Under the pieces are notes generated by a model that saw only the letters and a program-made list of their open reading frames with translations, was not told the origin of the DNA and did no database searches. From positions 1 through 64,000 of the forward strand of contig CAWAFL010000001.1 of assembly GCA_963781305.1 (NCBI GenBank): a DNA stretch of 64,000 nt, in the 5' to 3' direction. This document shows positions 8,964 through 18,048 of this stretch, one piece after another; within the stretch, counting starts at the first letter, position 1, and each line of letters starts with the position of its first letter. Origin of the DNA: DASXMT01 sp963781305. Its GTDB lineage: Bacteria; Actinomycetota; Acidimicrobiia; Acidimicrobiales; RAAP-2. The translations under genes and the position numbers were made by a program.

Positions 8964-11336
8964 TTAGGGCGATAGGATCAACTCGCTGGCGCCGGTCTTC
9001 CGGAGGTCGTCCTCGGAGCCGCTCAACGTGATCGACCTGACATCGTTCCATAGCGGCACGAGGTCGCGGTAATGCCGGGAGAAAATGTGGCCGGATTCGC
9101 CCGTCGTGATCATGAACCGCGATTTCGCCGGATCCGCCAGGTCGTAGATCCCGCGAAACCCCGGACCGTGGGTGCGCGCGAACGGCAGGCCGGCGGGCGC
9201 ATCAAACCCGCCGCCGCGGTCGAGCGTGTAAAAGCCGCCGCTGGAAGGCACGCTGAGATCGCTTATTCTGTCGAGCAGCGGAATGTGGCTGTAAAGCTGG
9301 TGCCGCAACACAGTGATATGCTCGGAGCGCCAGCGCCACTGCGTCATGTCGGCGCCCTCGCGCTTGACGAGCAGCGCCAGGCTCTCGTCGAACGCGCGGC
9401 CAAGCGTCTTGCGGCAGTCGGGATCGGGGTCCCCGGGAGCGTCGCACCAGGATGGATGGTCGCGCATCAGCGAAATCAGCGCCGTTGCAGCGAAGGGGCC
9501 CTTTTCCTCCAGCTTCAGGCCAGTCTTGTCCTCGAGCAGCAGGCGGTGAAGCGACGCGAGAAAGGCGGTGAAAATGAGCGGTTCCGGCTTGTCCTTGTTC
9601 ATGACAGCGTCCCAGTTCGCCAGCATCGCCTGAGCCTGCCGCGCACGCTCGTCGGACGGCGCGATCATCGCGATAAAGGGCTGCATCTCCTTCGCCGCGA
9701 GCGACAGGTGATCGGCCTGCATCGCAGCGGATGTGCCGAGACTATGCTTGTCGATCGAGTCGAAAAACAGCTGAATCCGGCGGGCGCGGAACGTCTCCTC
9801 CCAGTCCTGTCCGAACGTCGGTTGGTGGTCGTCGGGCACATTGGCGTTGTTGGCGTTGAAGGCGAAGCCGACGCCGGGATTGTGGAGCTGGGGCAGCTCT
9901 TCGAACGGAATCGTGCCGGTCCAGTCGAACGCGCCGGATGCGCCGTCGACGGGCGCCAGACCGTCGCCGGACTTGCGCAGGGGCACAAGCCCGGGGTTGA
10001 AAAAGCCGATGTCGCCCGAAACGTCGGCGTAGACGACATTGATCGTCGGGGTTTGAAAGAGCCGCATCGCGCCGAGGAAGTCGTCCCAGTTTCGCGCCCC
10101 GTTCAGCCGCATCATGGCCTCTGCCGTCGTGTCCTGGCCGCTGAGACCGGTGTAGGCGAGCGCGATGACTTTTCCGGGCTCGGCGAGGCTGCGGAGATTT
10201 TGGCTGACGTCGGAGAGGATCGGACCGTGCCGGCTCGCGCGGACGGTCAGCTTGACCTCGGGGGCGTCCTTGACGCGGATCGTTTCCTCGCGCGTTTCGA
10301 ACGGCTCCGAGCCTTTGGGAACCAGGTATTTGCCGGGATCGCCGGGATCGATCGTCTCCACGAACAGGTCCTGCGCGTCCGTGTCGGCGGTGGTGACGCC
10401 CCAGGCGATGCTGTCGTTCTGGCCGAGCAGGATGACCGGCTCGCCCGGAACAGTGACGCCCCTGATCGAGCCTTGCGGCGTGACGACGCGCACGAGATAC
10501 CAGAGAATGGGCGCTCCGAGCTCGAGGTGCGGATCGTTGGCGAGGATCGGCTTTCCCGTCTCGGTGCGCGATCCGGCGACCACCCATTCGTTCGAGGCTC
10601 CATGCGCAAGGCCGATCAGCGCGCCGATTCTGTCCTCGATGTCATCTCCGCCGGCGTGCGTGGCGCTGAGCGCCGGCAGCGTCGTTATCGGGGAGCCGCT
10701 CTTCATCCCGGGAAACAGCCACGCCGCCTTTTCCTCGCCGAGCTTCTGGCGGAGCCGGGCCCGCAACGCCTCGAGCGCGTAGTTGTGAGAGTTCTGGTAG
10801 GAAAAGAGTTTGCCCCAGACCAGCGAGTCGGCCGGCTTCCACGGTTCCGGCCGGTCGCCGGCGATCAGGAACTCGGGAGGGAGCGCGTTCCGGTGGCTCT
10901 CCAGGAACGCGTTGACGCCGTCGGCATAAGCCTGCAGGCGCTTTTGCGCCCACGGCGCCAGCGCCGCGTAGCTGCTCTCGGCCTCGCGATAGAAGCCGAG
11001 GGTGCGCATGAACTTGTCGATGTTCAGTTCGTCCGCGCCGAACATTTCGCTGAGGCGGCCCTGTCCGACCCGGCGCTGCACCTCCATCTGGAAAAGCCGC
11101 TCGCTGGCATGCAGATAGCCGAGCGTCCGCGCCGCGTCGTCCATTGACGCGGCGAAAATGTGCGGCACGCCATAGGCGTCGCGCCAGACGCGGGTTTCGG
11201 CGGAGAGACCGGGCAGCTTTTCCTTCCCGGAGTAGGCCGGCATGGCGCGCCAGAAAAGGTAGCCGCCGGCCAAAATCCCCACGAAGACGAGCGTGATAAG
11301 CAGCCGCAAAAGGCCTTTGACGATCCACCACCGCAT
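8964..11336 (-). CDS. Penicillin acylase-family N-terminal nucleophile hydrolase
   Basis: 790 residues, intact. An uncleaved signal anchor at residues 8-28 (LLRLLITLVFVGILAGGYLF) puts the enzyme in the periplasm. Autocatalytic cleavage is expected before Ser248 in GLAHGASNEWVVAG, generating a beta subunit with an N-terminal Ser nucleophile. The preceding linker (SATHAGGDDIEDRIGAL) matches the spacer peptide. The family hydrolyses amides including penicillins, acyl-homoserine lactones and other N-acyl compounds, and the substrate cannot be read from sequence. Monocistronic, with a repeat remnant just upstream. Confidence 0.93.
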   Translation of the reverse strand: MRWWIVKGLLRLLITLVFVGILAGGYLFWRAMPAYSGKEKLPGLSAETRVWRDAYGVPHIFAASMDDAARTLGYLHASERLFQMEVQRRVGQGRLSEMFGADELNIDKFMRTLGFYREAESSYAALAPWAQKRLQAYADGVNAFLESHRNALPPEFLIAGDRPEPWKPADSLVWGKLFSYQNSHNYALEALRARLRQKLGEEKAAWLFPGMKSGSPITTLPALSATHAGGDDIEDRIGALIGLAHGASNEWVVAGSRTETGKPILANDPHLELGAPILWYLVRVVTPQGSIRGVTVPGEPVILLGQNDSIAWGVTTADTDAQDLFVETIDPGDPGKYLVPKGSEPFETREETIRVKDAPEVKLTVRASRHGPILSDVSQNLRSLAEPGKVIALAYTGLSGQDTTAEAMMRLNGARNWDDFLGAMRLFQTPTINVVYADVSGDIGFFNPGLVPLRKSGDGLAPVDGASGAFDWTGTIPFEELPQLHNPGVGFAFNANNANVPDDHQPTFGQDWEETFRARRIQLFFDSIDKHSLGTSAAMQADHLSLAAKEMQPFIAMIAPSDERARQAQAMLANWDAVMNKDKPEPLIFTAFLASLHRLLLEDKTGLKLEEKGPFAATALISLMRDHPSWCDAPGDPDPDCRKTLGRAFDESLALLVKREGADMTQWRWRSEHITVLRHQLYSHIPLLDRISDLSVPSSGGFYTLDRGGGFDAPAGLPFARTHGPGFRGIYDLADPAKSRFMITTGESGHIFSRHYRDLVPLWNDVRSITLSGSEDDLRKTGASELILSP

Positions 11337-11364
11337 CCAGGGGCCCCTCTCGTCCCGGGCTGCC

Positions 11365-11412
11365 GAACGTCAACTGTACTGCCTCCGGCATAGCCGGGGG
11401 TCTCCCGCTCAC
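11365..11412. repeat. Degenerate copy of the CCGGCAAAGCCGG repeat
   Basis: The segment GTACTGCCTCCGGCATAGCC followed by GGGGGTCTCCC parallels the better copies at 20.2 kb and 43.3 kb (TACTGCC..CCCCGGCAAAGCCGGGG). It lies between the penicillin acylase and exonuclease III genes. Confidence 0.5.
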
Positions 11413-11413
11413 G

Positions 11414-12220
11414 CTAGAAGGAAAACGTCGCCCTGACCGGAGCATGATCGGACGGACGCCGCCAGCCGCGGGCCTCCCGGTGAACCTGCACGGAAGCCAC
11501 CGAGGCTTCAAGCGCGGAACTGACCCAGATGTGATCGAGCCGCCGTCCCTTGTTCGCGTTCGACCAGTCGGGAGAACGATAGCTCCACCACGTGTAGAGC
11601 TTCTGGTCGTCCGGAACGAACTTACGCAAGGCGTCGACCCACGGCCCGGCTTCCTGCGCCCGCTTCAGCGTTTCGATCTCGACGGGCGTGTGGCTGACTA
11701 CGTTCGCCAGCGCCCTGTGACTCCAGACGTCATGTTCGAGCGGCGCGATGTTGAGGTCGCCGACCAGAATCGAGCGGCCCGCCGCCATCCTGTCTTGCGC
11801 CGCCCAGTTCGCCATCTCTTCGACGAAGGCGAGCTTGTGCGCAAACTTGGGATTGATCGCCGGGTCGGGTTCGTCGCCGCCGGCGGGCACGTAGAAATTG
11901 TGCAGCTCGACCCCGCCGAGTTCGCCGTCGAGGACGACGCGCAAATGGCGGGCGTCGCCCTTGGCGCAGAAGTCCCGCCTCGAGGAAGCGGCGAAGGGGA
12001 TGCGCGAGACGATGGCGACGCCGTGGTAGCCCTTCTGGCCGCTGATCGCGATATGCGGATAGCCGGCGTCGCGAAACGCCCCGTGCGGAAAGTTCGCGTC
12101 GGGGCATTTGGTCTCCTGCAGGCAGAGGACGTCAGGCTCGCACTCCGCCAGATAGCGGGTCACGAGGTCGATCCGCAGTCGGACCGAGTTGATGTTCCAG
12201 GTGGCGACGGCGAAGTCCAA
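11414..12220 (-). CDS. xth: Exodeoxyribonuclease III (AP endonuclease)
   Basis: 268 residues of the EEP nuclease fold. Visible motifs: TWNINSVRLR (N-terminal Asn), LCLQETKCPD (metal-binding Glu), HNFYVPAGGDEPD, LVGDLNIAP (Asp/Asn pair), RRLDHIWVS and the terminal SDHAPVRATF (catalytic Asp-His). Acts in base-excision repair, incising at abasic sites and degrading 3' ends. I start at TTG 12220 (MDFAVATWNINS), which has a GAGG 5 bases upstream and gives the normal family length. A longer in-frame extension back to 12439 has no family counterpart. Confidence 0.93.
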   Translation of the reverse strand: MDFAVATWNINSVRLRIDLVTRYLAECEPDVLCLQETKCPDANFPHGAFRDAGYPHIAISGQKGYHGVAIVSRIPFAASSRRDFCAKGDARHLRVVLDGELGGVELHNFYVPAGGDEPDPAINPKFAHKLAFVEEMANWAAQDRMAAGRSILVGDLNIAPLEHDVWSHRALANVVSHTPVEIETLKRAQEAGPWVDALRKFVPDDQKLYTWWSYRSPDWSNANKGRRLDHIWVSSALEASVASVQVHREARGWRRPSDHAPVRATFSF

Positions 12221-12802
12221 GGGCGCCTCGAAGGTCAGCGGCGCCAGAAGCGCCGACGCCGACGCTCGAGGCAAGCGGCGCGACGCGGTTTCCCACAGCC
12301 GCCGCCCCGCGGGCCGAACCGCTGAGATCGGCGCCGGTCGTAGAGTTTCAATCGCTTGAGGCCCGAACGGGGTCCGGGTCGGCGACTGGAGTTCGCCCTG
12401 TTTCTCCCTGCCAACAGGCGCGAAGGAACTCCTTTGCACTTGGCCTACGCAATAATTTCCGTGATTCCAACCGCTTCCACAAGCGCTCTAATGTGCGGAG
12501 GCGGAAAAATAACAGGAAGCTTATTGCCCTGATCGAGACGATAACAGGCGCCGGGTCGTTGGGGCGGATTCCCCGGCAGGGACCGCTCGACGACGACCGT
12601 AGGGCTAGCTTACCGACGTCGGTAAAGAAACCAATGCAAGAATGATTGATAAGACTTTGAATTTAAACAGACATGCAGCTGCAGCCAAGCGCTCTGGACG
12701 TGCAGCCAATTTTCTCTTCATGTTCGAGCCGTCTGCGCCCTTTTTGGCGGAGCGCAAGGATCGTGGCAAGGAACGCGAATAGCGGTCGCGGAGGAGTTCG
12801 GC
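12221..12802. other. Intergenic region with an AT-rich patch
   Basis: About 580 bases without a convincing gene. The part around 12630-12670 is unusually AT-rich for this genome (for example TTGAATTTAAACAG). It may contain promoters for the small gene at 12803 or for exonuclease III. No clear -35/-10 pair, operator or terminator stands out. Confidence 0.4.
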
Positions 12803-13000
12803 ATGGAGCGGCAAGAGACCCTGCACGCGCAAAGCGCGGATGTCCTGATCGAGGGCGACGTCGCCGTCCTGTCGTTCCTGACGGCGATGGACGACCATCC
12901 CAACGTCGCCATTTCGATGCGCGTCCACGCGTTGGAACTCTTACAGTCGCGGATTTCGCGCGCGCTCGCCGCTCAGCCAAAGCAGACGCCAACGGGTTGA
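12803..13000 (+). CDS. Small hypothetical protein, 65 aa
   Basis: Begins MERQETLHAQSADVLIEGDV. A strong GGAGGAG lies 7 bases before the ATG. The sequence is acidic at the N-terminus with a helical C-terminal half (VHALELLQSRISRALAAQPK). No signal peptide or metal motif, and no family recognised. Convergent with the LolA-like gene, whose stop is about 60 bases away. Support comes from the ribosome-binding site and the composition rather than homology. Confidence 0.55.
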   Translation: MERQETLHAQSADVLIEGDVAVLSFLTAMDDHPNVAISMRVHALELLQSRISRALAAQPKQTPTG

Positions 13001-13061
13001 GGGCGTCGGCGGCGGGACGGTGCGCCGCCGACGCAGGCGCCCCTGGAAATCCGCGCAAGGC

Positions 13062-13769
13062 TCATCGCCCGCGGCCGAGCGGGGTCGAGGGCAGATTCTC
13101 GTCGATATGGAAGATCGCCGGGTCTGGCCTGGACTTCAGATCGACGTTGAACAGGGTGACGATCGTCTGAAAGCCCTGCGCGTCGATTACTGTCCATTGT
13201 TTGAGCGCGAAGGTGGCGGGGTCGAAGATCAGCTCGAGATGCGCCGTCCCGCCGAACGTCGCCTTGTCCTCGATCTCGATCGTGACCGAACTGTTGTCCT
13301 GGGCGACGCTCAGGACCCTGGTGTCCTTGGCGATGTCGATGTGGTCGGCAAGCAGGAACTTCAGCGGGGTCTGGGCGATGAAATACTCTTCCTGCGTGTT
13401 GAGCTTGTGGTCGATGACGGCGACGCTGCGTCCGTCCGCCACGATCTCGAAGCGCGCCGGCGCGGCGTATTTGAACAGCATGCGGCCTGGCCGTTCGACG
13501 GTGAGCTGGCCTTCGGACCGTTTGCCGCCCGGGCCGATCTGGACGAAGTCGGCGGTGATGACGCGCGCGGCGTCGAGCCAGGCGTTGGCGCGCTGAACCG
13601 CCTCGCCCGCCGTGAGCGACGCGGCCGGACCGCTCCTCGCGCCCTTGTCCTTCTCCGGCCTGACCGGCGGTTTCGGCGGCTGGAGCTGCAGCGGCGCGGT
13701 TTGCGCCAGCGCGCCGGCGCCGAGCCCAGCGCATAGCGCCAGCGCCAGCCACCGGAATCGTTTCGCCAT
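13062..13769 (-). CDS. LolA-like outer-membrane lipoprotein carrier protein
   Basis: 235 residues. Signal peptide at residues 1-22 (RFRWLALALCAGLGAGALAQ), a Pro/Lys-rich linker, then the LolA-type half-barrel: LTVERPGRMLFKYAAPARFE, SVAVIDHKLNTQEEYFIAQT and TVIDAQGFQTIVTLFNVDLK. LolA ferries lipoproteins across the periplasm from LolCDE to LolB; alphaproteobacteria often lack LolB. The ATG at 13769 has AAAGGA upstream. An AT-poor upstream extension in the same frame is not needed. Confidence 0.88.
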   Translation of the reverse strand: MAKRFRWLALALCAGLGAGALAQTAPLQLQPPKPPVRPEKDKGARSGPAASLTAGEAVQRANAWLDAARVITADFVQIGPGGKRSEGQLTVERPGRMLFKYAAPARFEIVADGRSVAVIDHKLNTQEEYFIAQTPLKFLLADHIDIAKDTRVLSVAQDNSSVTIEIEDKATFGGTAHLELIFDPATFALKQWTVIDAQGFQTIVTLFNVDLKSRPDPAIFHIDENLPSTPLGRGR

Positions 13770-13809
13770 GATCCGTCCTTTCCGACCTTGCCTTGAGGCT
13801 GCGGCCGAA

Positions 13810-15228
13810 TCAGGCCGGAAGCGAAGACCTAGCGCCAAGCGTCGCCGGCGCTGCCTTTGGCGATCCAGTGTGCTCTTTCTGTGGCGACGGGGTCCGGAAC
13901 GCCGCCCCGGCGAGCGCCGCATCGACCGCGTCGCCGAGGCGCTCGACGATCGTCTCGATCTGCGACGGATTGACGATGAACGGCGGCGCCAGAAGCACGT
14001 GGTCGCCTCGCACGCCGTCGATCGCGCCTCCCATCGGATAGACGATCAGTCCGCGCGCCATCGCTTCCTGCTTGATCCGCGCGTGCAGCTTGAGGGCCGG
14101 ATCGAACGGACGCTTGCCGTCCCGGTCCTCCACCAGCTCGATCGCGCGGAAAAGCCCGCGCCCGCGGATGTCGCCGATGTGGGGATTGTCGGCGAAACGC
14201 TCGGTGAGCCGCCGCTGCAGCCGTTCGCCCATCGCCACGACGTTGTCGAGAAGCCCGTCGCGCCGAATGACGTCCTGGACGGCGAGCGCCGCCGCCGCCG
14301 CCATCGGATGGCCGATATAGGTGTGGCCGTGCTGGAACGAGCCTGAGCCGGCGGCGAAGGCCTCGAAGATCCGCCTCGTCAGCAGGACGGCGCCGATCGG
14401 CTGGTAGCCGCCGCCCAGCCGCTTGGCGATCGTCATGAGGTCCGGAGCGACGCCGTCCTGCTCGCAGGCGTGCAGCGTACCCGTCCGCCCCATGCCGCAC
14501 ATCACCTCGTCGAGAATGAAGAGGACGCCGTAACGGTCGCAGATGGCGCGGATGCGCTTGAAGTAGTCGGCGACAGGCGGCGCGGCGCCCAATGTCGCGC
14601 CGACCACGGTCTCGGCGACGAAGGCGATGACGCGCTCGGGGCCGACTTCGAGGAGCTTGTCCTCGAGCGCCTGGGCGGCGCGTGCGGCGTAATCGGCGTC
14701 GCTCTCGCCGTCGCGTTGCAGGCGATAGGCGTAGCACGGGTCGATATGATGGGTCTCGATCAGCAGCGGCTCGAATTGAGCGCGCCGCCACACGTTGCCG
14801 CCCGCCGCCAGCGCGCCGAGGGTGGCGCCATGGTAGCTTTGCCGCCGCGCGACGATCAGGCGGCGCTGCGGTTCGCCGGTCTCGACGAAATATTGACGCG
14901 CCATCTTGAGCGCCGCCTCGACCGCCTCCGATCCGCCGCTGACGAGATAGACGCGATCGATGTCGCCCGGAGCGCCTTCGACGAGCCGGTCGGCGAGCCG
15001 TTCTGCGACCTCGGTGGTAAAGAAGGCGGTATGCGCATAGGCGAGCGTGTCGAGCTGCTTGTGCAGGGCGGCCATGACCTCCGGATGCCCATGGCCGAGG
15101 CAGGAGACCGCGGCGCCGCCGGATGCGTCGAGATAGCGACGGCCCCCGGCGTCGATGATCTCGACTCCGGAGCCGGCGACCGCGACCGGCGGGACGACGT
15201 TTGCGGCGCGGTGAAGAATATGCGTCAT
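13810..15228 (-). CDS. Class III (omega-type) PLP-dependent aminotransferase
   Basis: 472 residues. Fold type I signatures: SGGSEAVEAALKMARQYFVE (cofactor phosphate region), QSYHGATLGALAAGG, ILDEVMCGMGRTG (the Asp that pairs with the pyridine N) and the PLP Lys in TIAKRLGGGYQPIGAVLLT. Such enzymes move amino groups from omega-amino acids or amines to pyruvate or 2-oxoglutarate. The substrate cannot be assigned. ATG 15228 has GGAGA upstream. The C-terminal tail after about residue 440 is low-complexity and may be an addition. Confidence 0.88.
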   Translation of the reverse strand: MTHILHRAANVVPPVAVAGSGVEIIDAGGRRYLDASGGAAVSCLGHGHPEVMAALHKQLDTLAYAHTAFFTTEVAERLADRLVEGAPGDIDRVYLVSGGSEAVEAALKMARQYFVETGEPQRRLIVARRQSYHGATLGALAAGGNVWRRAQFEPLLIETHHIDPCYAYRLQRDGESDADYAARAAQALEDKLLEVGPERVIAFVAETVVGATLGAAPPVADYFKRIRAICDRYGVLFILDEVMCGMGRTGTLHACEQDGVAPDLMTIAKRLGGGYQPIGAVLLTRRIFEAFAAGSGSFQHGHTYIGHPMAAAAALAVQDVIRRDGLLDNVVAMGERLQRRLTERFADNPHIGDIRGRGLFRAIELVEDRDGKRPFDPALKLHARIKQEAMARGLIVYPMGGAIDGVRGDHVLLAPPFIVNPSQIETIVERLGDAVDAALAGAAFRTPSPQKEHTGSPKAAPATLGARSSLPA

Positions 15229-15294
15229 TGGTCTCTCCGGACGGCCGCTGGGGACGCGGCGATCATAACGGTCGGGCGGCCGGCGAGTTTTTCC

Positions 15295-15762
15295 CTTCTC
15301 CACGAAGTGGGGAAGGTGGCGCGAAGCGCCGGATGGGGTGTGGCCCGCTGCATGAACCTCAGTCCGATTGCACGAACGTCGCCACCAGCGCCGCACGAAT
15401 GCGCTCGATGGCGATCGGCGGTCCGCCGATGATGAACTCGCCGGGAAATCGAAGAATGCGAAATCCCACGCGTCGAAACCATGCATCCCTCTCGGCGTCC
15501 TTGATCTTCGCATCGGCCGTCTCGCCCCCTTCTCCACGAAGTGGGGAAGGTGGCGCGTAGCGCCGGATGGGGTGTGGCCCGTTGCGTGAACCTCAGTCCG
15601 ATTGCACGAACGTCACCGCCAGCGCCGCACGAATGCGCTCGATGGCGATCCGCGGTCCGCCGATGATGAACTCGCCGGGAAATCGAAGAATGCGAAATCC
15701 CACGCGTCGAAACCATGCGCCCCTCTCGGCGTCCGTGATCTTCGCATCGGCTGTCTCGCGCG
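15295..15762. repeat. Tandem 234-bp direct duplication
   Basis: Two copies, 15295-15528 and 15529-15762, align end to end with few substitutions. Each begins with CTTCTCCACGAAGTGGGGAA, continues through the GCGCC..GGATGGGGTG palindrome, and then carries the last ~57 codons of a DUF559-like gene on the minus strand. 234 is divisible by three. The right copy continues into more of the gene, so the left copy is the duplicate. Confidence 0.9.
15359..15528 (-). pseudogene. Duplicated C-terminal fragment of a DUF559-type protein
   Basis: Reads ADAKIKDAERDAWFRRVGFR then ILRFPGEFIIGGPPIAIERI and ends RAALVATFVQSD at TGA 15359. It is the left copy of the tandem duplication and lacks any N-terminus or start site of its own. 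Not expected to be functional. Confidence 0.75.
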
Positions 15763-15845
15763 TGCGGCCGTCCGCTCCGACGATGATCTTTCGCGTAAGA
15801 CAAACGAAGTCCGCGAAATAGGGTGCCGTCCATCTTGTGCACCCA
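15593..15845 (-). pseudogene. DUF559-type (Vsr-like endonuclease fold) protein, N-terminally truncated
   Basis: The frame reads APYFADFVCLTRKIIVGADG, RTRETADAKITDAERGAWFR and RVGFRILRFPGEFIIGGPRI before stopping at 15593. The pattern (an early Asp, a charged helix, 'RVGFRILRF' and a final 'I..AL' helix) is that of the C-terminal two thirds of DUF559 proteins, related to very-short-patch-repair endonucleases. The N-terminal helix region is missing and upstream sequence is out of frame. It is therefore a remnant, flanked by repeats on both sides. Confidence 0.7.
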
Positions 15846-15994
15846 TCACAAGCGTGACCCCTTCCCCCCCTGCTGGAAGGAGCGCGGCTCGGGGATGAGA
15901 TCCACGGGGCCGGATGGATGGTCCACTTGCTGGACCAGGGGTCGCATTGCACGACCGTCATTGCCAAGTTTCGTCGACGGATTCCTGCTCTCCC

Positions 15995-16040
15995 CACCCC
16001 ATCCGGCGCTACGCGCCACCTTCCCCACTTCGTGGAGAAG
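15995..16040. repeat. Third, inverted copy of the short palindromic repeat
   Basis: CACCCCATCCGGCGCTACGC followed by GCCACCTTCCCCACTTCGTGGAGAAG in pieces: this is the reverse complement of the units starting at 15295 and 15529. Each unit holds two stem-loops (TTCTCCACGAAGTGGGGAA and GGCGCGTAGCGCC). The inverted arrangement around the DUF559 remnant could have driven the duplication. Confidence 0.8.
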
Positions 16041-16129
16041 GGGCGCGCGAATCGACAAAAACTTGTGTGAATGCGGGTGGGCGAAAGGGCTGCCTCCAAC
16101 GCCGACCTCGTCGCCGTCGTCGCGGAGGG

Positions 16130-16395
16130 GCTGAAGGCTCTGGCAATCGAGACTGAGACCGCCGACGGCCTCGGGAGCGGATTGCCGTGCCTGATCCGTG
16201 GTTTGAACGATCAATTCAAGGCCGAAGGTGAGGTTCGTCACCGGCGCCCAGCCGAAATCGGCGCCGGCGATAGCCCTCGTCATGCTGGGGGCGCCCGCCC
16301 GTGCTGCTCCATTTGACGCCGGCTATCCCGAGCTCCGGATCGACGTAGAACTGGGACGAAATGTGGCGCTGGTAATAGCCCTCGACCGTTCGAGC
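16130..16395 (-). pseudogene. Possible remnant of a second porin
   Basis: In two frames the minus strand reads VEGYYQRHISSQFYVDPELG then IAGVKWSST, and further on AGADFGWAPVTNLTFGLELI with VQTTDQARQ. Alternating hydrophobic strands and 'W.PV..LTFGLE' resemble the last barrel strands of rhizobial porins (RopA/Omp2b type). No start, no continuous frame and no C-terminal aromatic residue. Treated as a decayed fragment. Homology not checked. Confidence 0.4.
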
Positions 16396-16399
16396 CGCG

Positions 16400-17944
16400 T
16401 CAGAACGTGATGTTGGTGCGCAGGCCGATCACCAGTTCGTTCTTGATCTTCTGCGTCGGTTCTTGCCGGTTGGTGAGGCCGGCGCCGGGATTGAAGATAT
16501 ACTGAACGTCCGGCTGAATCTGCCACCATTTCGCGGCCTGATACTGATAGCTGGCCTCGACAAAAGTCTCCGCGCCTGGCGTCGGCCTCTGGATCGTCGG
16601 ATCGTAAAAATTGAGGTCCTTGATGTGGCCGGAGACACCGTTGCTGACCCGCGCGAGGCCCATGCCGACGCCGACGATGTCATTGTCACGCCCGAGGAAC
16701 GGTTCGTGCATGGTTACGCCAGCGTTCAGGCTGAAGGTGATCAGGTTGCGATCCTGCAGCGGCGTGATCATCGGACGAAGGCAGACATTGATGTTGCGGT
16801 TGGGGTCGCTGGAACGCCAGACCATCTGGTCTGCGACCGCGTAAATCGAATAATTGCCTTGATGGCTGCCAGAAATCCCGTTGCTCTCGGCGCTGGCGAG
16901 AGGGACGCCTGCGCTGTCGTATCGCAGATCGTCGAAGGTATAGCTGTCGTACCAGGCGCCGAATTTGTAAAGGCCCGGGAGCGGACCTTCGTCGCTCGCC
17001 TTCGCCGAGTTTGCTGATCCGGGAACCTTGATTTGCACTTCTGCGATCGCCAGAACTCCCGTGTCAAGCGGGAAGCTCACGCCATAGGGATTGCTCAATT
17101 GCGTGTCGGGCGAATCTTTTGGGATCGGGCTGCCGTTGAAGAGGCCGGCGAGCACGGTGACGCTGTCGGTCGGTTCCGCCCGCGCCCGAAATCCCAGGCC
17201 CGCGAGCGGATAAGCGGGACCGCCGCCGGGCATGTCGAGGGTGGGAAGTATCGGCCACCCCAACGTCGAATTGATGAAAAAGCTCGCGTTTTGGCTGACC
17301 ATGAATTCCTGATCGAGGCTCTGCTCGCCGATCTTGATGTCGAACCTGTCGCCGAATTTCTGCTGATACCACGCTTCCCAAAGTCGGACGGACGGGTAGG
17401 CCTCAAGGCCGCTCACGGCCTGCAAGTTATCGAGATTGGTCAAGCTCAGAAGGCCGCCCCAAATATGGAGGCCGCTGACGTGGAACAGGCCGCCGCTCAG
17501 ACCGAAAGCGCGCTGGGCGTCCAATTCCAATGTCGCAGTGGTGAGTCCGTTGACTTCGAAGCCCTGTCGGACGCCGCCGGTCAGATTGCCCAACGTCTCG
17601 GCGTTCTCGATGACGCTCAGCGACATACCGTATTTGTCCAGGGCGGGCCGCAGGCCCCCCATGTCGCCCAGCAGGTTCGGACTTTCCCATGAACCGCTCA
17701 GGAAACCGAACGGCCAGGTGGGAATGAGCGTCTCCCGCACTTCGCCGGAACCGGCCGCGTCCGACCCCGGCGCAACGGGCTGGCTCGAGTCCGCATAGGC
17801 AGCCCCGCCCAGGCAGACCAACGCAAGAAAGGACGCGAACCTGGCGACGCGGCGCGCTCTGATCGAAGGCTGCTTTGTCAATAAAGACCGGGCGATCTGC
17901 GGATCGCCTTTTTTGAGGAAATCCGTCGCGCAGGCGCGGATCAT
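16400..17944 (-). CDS. OprB-type carbohydrate-selective porin
   Basis: 514 residues from ATG 17944. A positively charged leader is followed by a hydrophobic signal (FASFLALVCLGGAAYA, cleavage likely before DSS). The body shows OprB-family hallmarks: GLFHVSGLHIWGGLLS, YPSVRLWEAWYQQKFGDRFD, IKIGEQSLDQEFMVSQNASF and, near the end, TFVEASYQYQAAKWWQIQPD then VQYIFNPGAG. The C-terminal residue is Phe (LRTNITF), as needed for barrel assembly. It allows sugars or other small polar solutes across the outer membrane. The start is uncertain because no good ribosome-binding site is visible, and GTG or ATG codons up to 18016 are alternatives. Confidence 0.88.
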   Translation of the reverse strand: MIRACATDFLKKGDPQIARSLLTKQPSIRARRVARFASFLALVCLGGAAYADSSQPVAPGSDAAGSGEVRETLIPTWPFGFLSGSWESPNLLGDMGGLRPALDKYGMSLSVIENAETLGNLTGGVRQGFEVNGLTTATLELDAQRAFGLSGGLFHVSGLHIWGGLLSLTNLDNLQAVSGLEAYPSVRLWEAWYQQKFGDRFDIKIGEQSLDQEFMVSQNASFFINSTLGWPILPTLDMPGGGPAYPLAGLGFRARAEPTDSVTVLAGLFNGSPIPKDSPDTQLSNPYGVSFPLDTGVLAIAEVQIKVPGSANSAKASDEGPLPGLYKFGAWYDSYTFDDLRYDSAGVPLASAESNGISGSHQGNYSIYAVADQMVWRSSDPNRNINVCLRPMITPLQDRNLITFSLNAGVTMHEPFLGRDNDIVGVGMGLARVSNGVSGHIKDLNFYDPTIQRPTPGAETFVEASYQYQAAKWWQIQPDVQYIFNPGAGLTNRQEPTQKIKNELVIGLRTNITF

Positions 17945-18048
17945 CGTAAAGATTCGGCCATCGTTGTGAAAGGAGGCGCAACTGAAACTGCAGCCTATGG
18001 CGACGATATGACACAATTTCGTCTTCAGGCTAAGGGTGCGTCGCGCAC

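Noticed and set aside
9072..11147. 691-codon plus-strand frame opposite the penicillin acylase
   Set aside because: Same antisense composition artefact.
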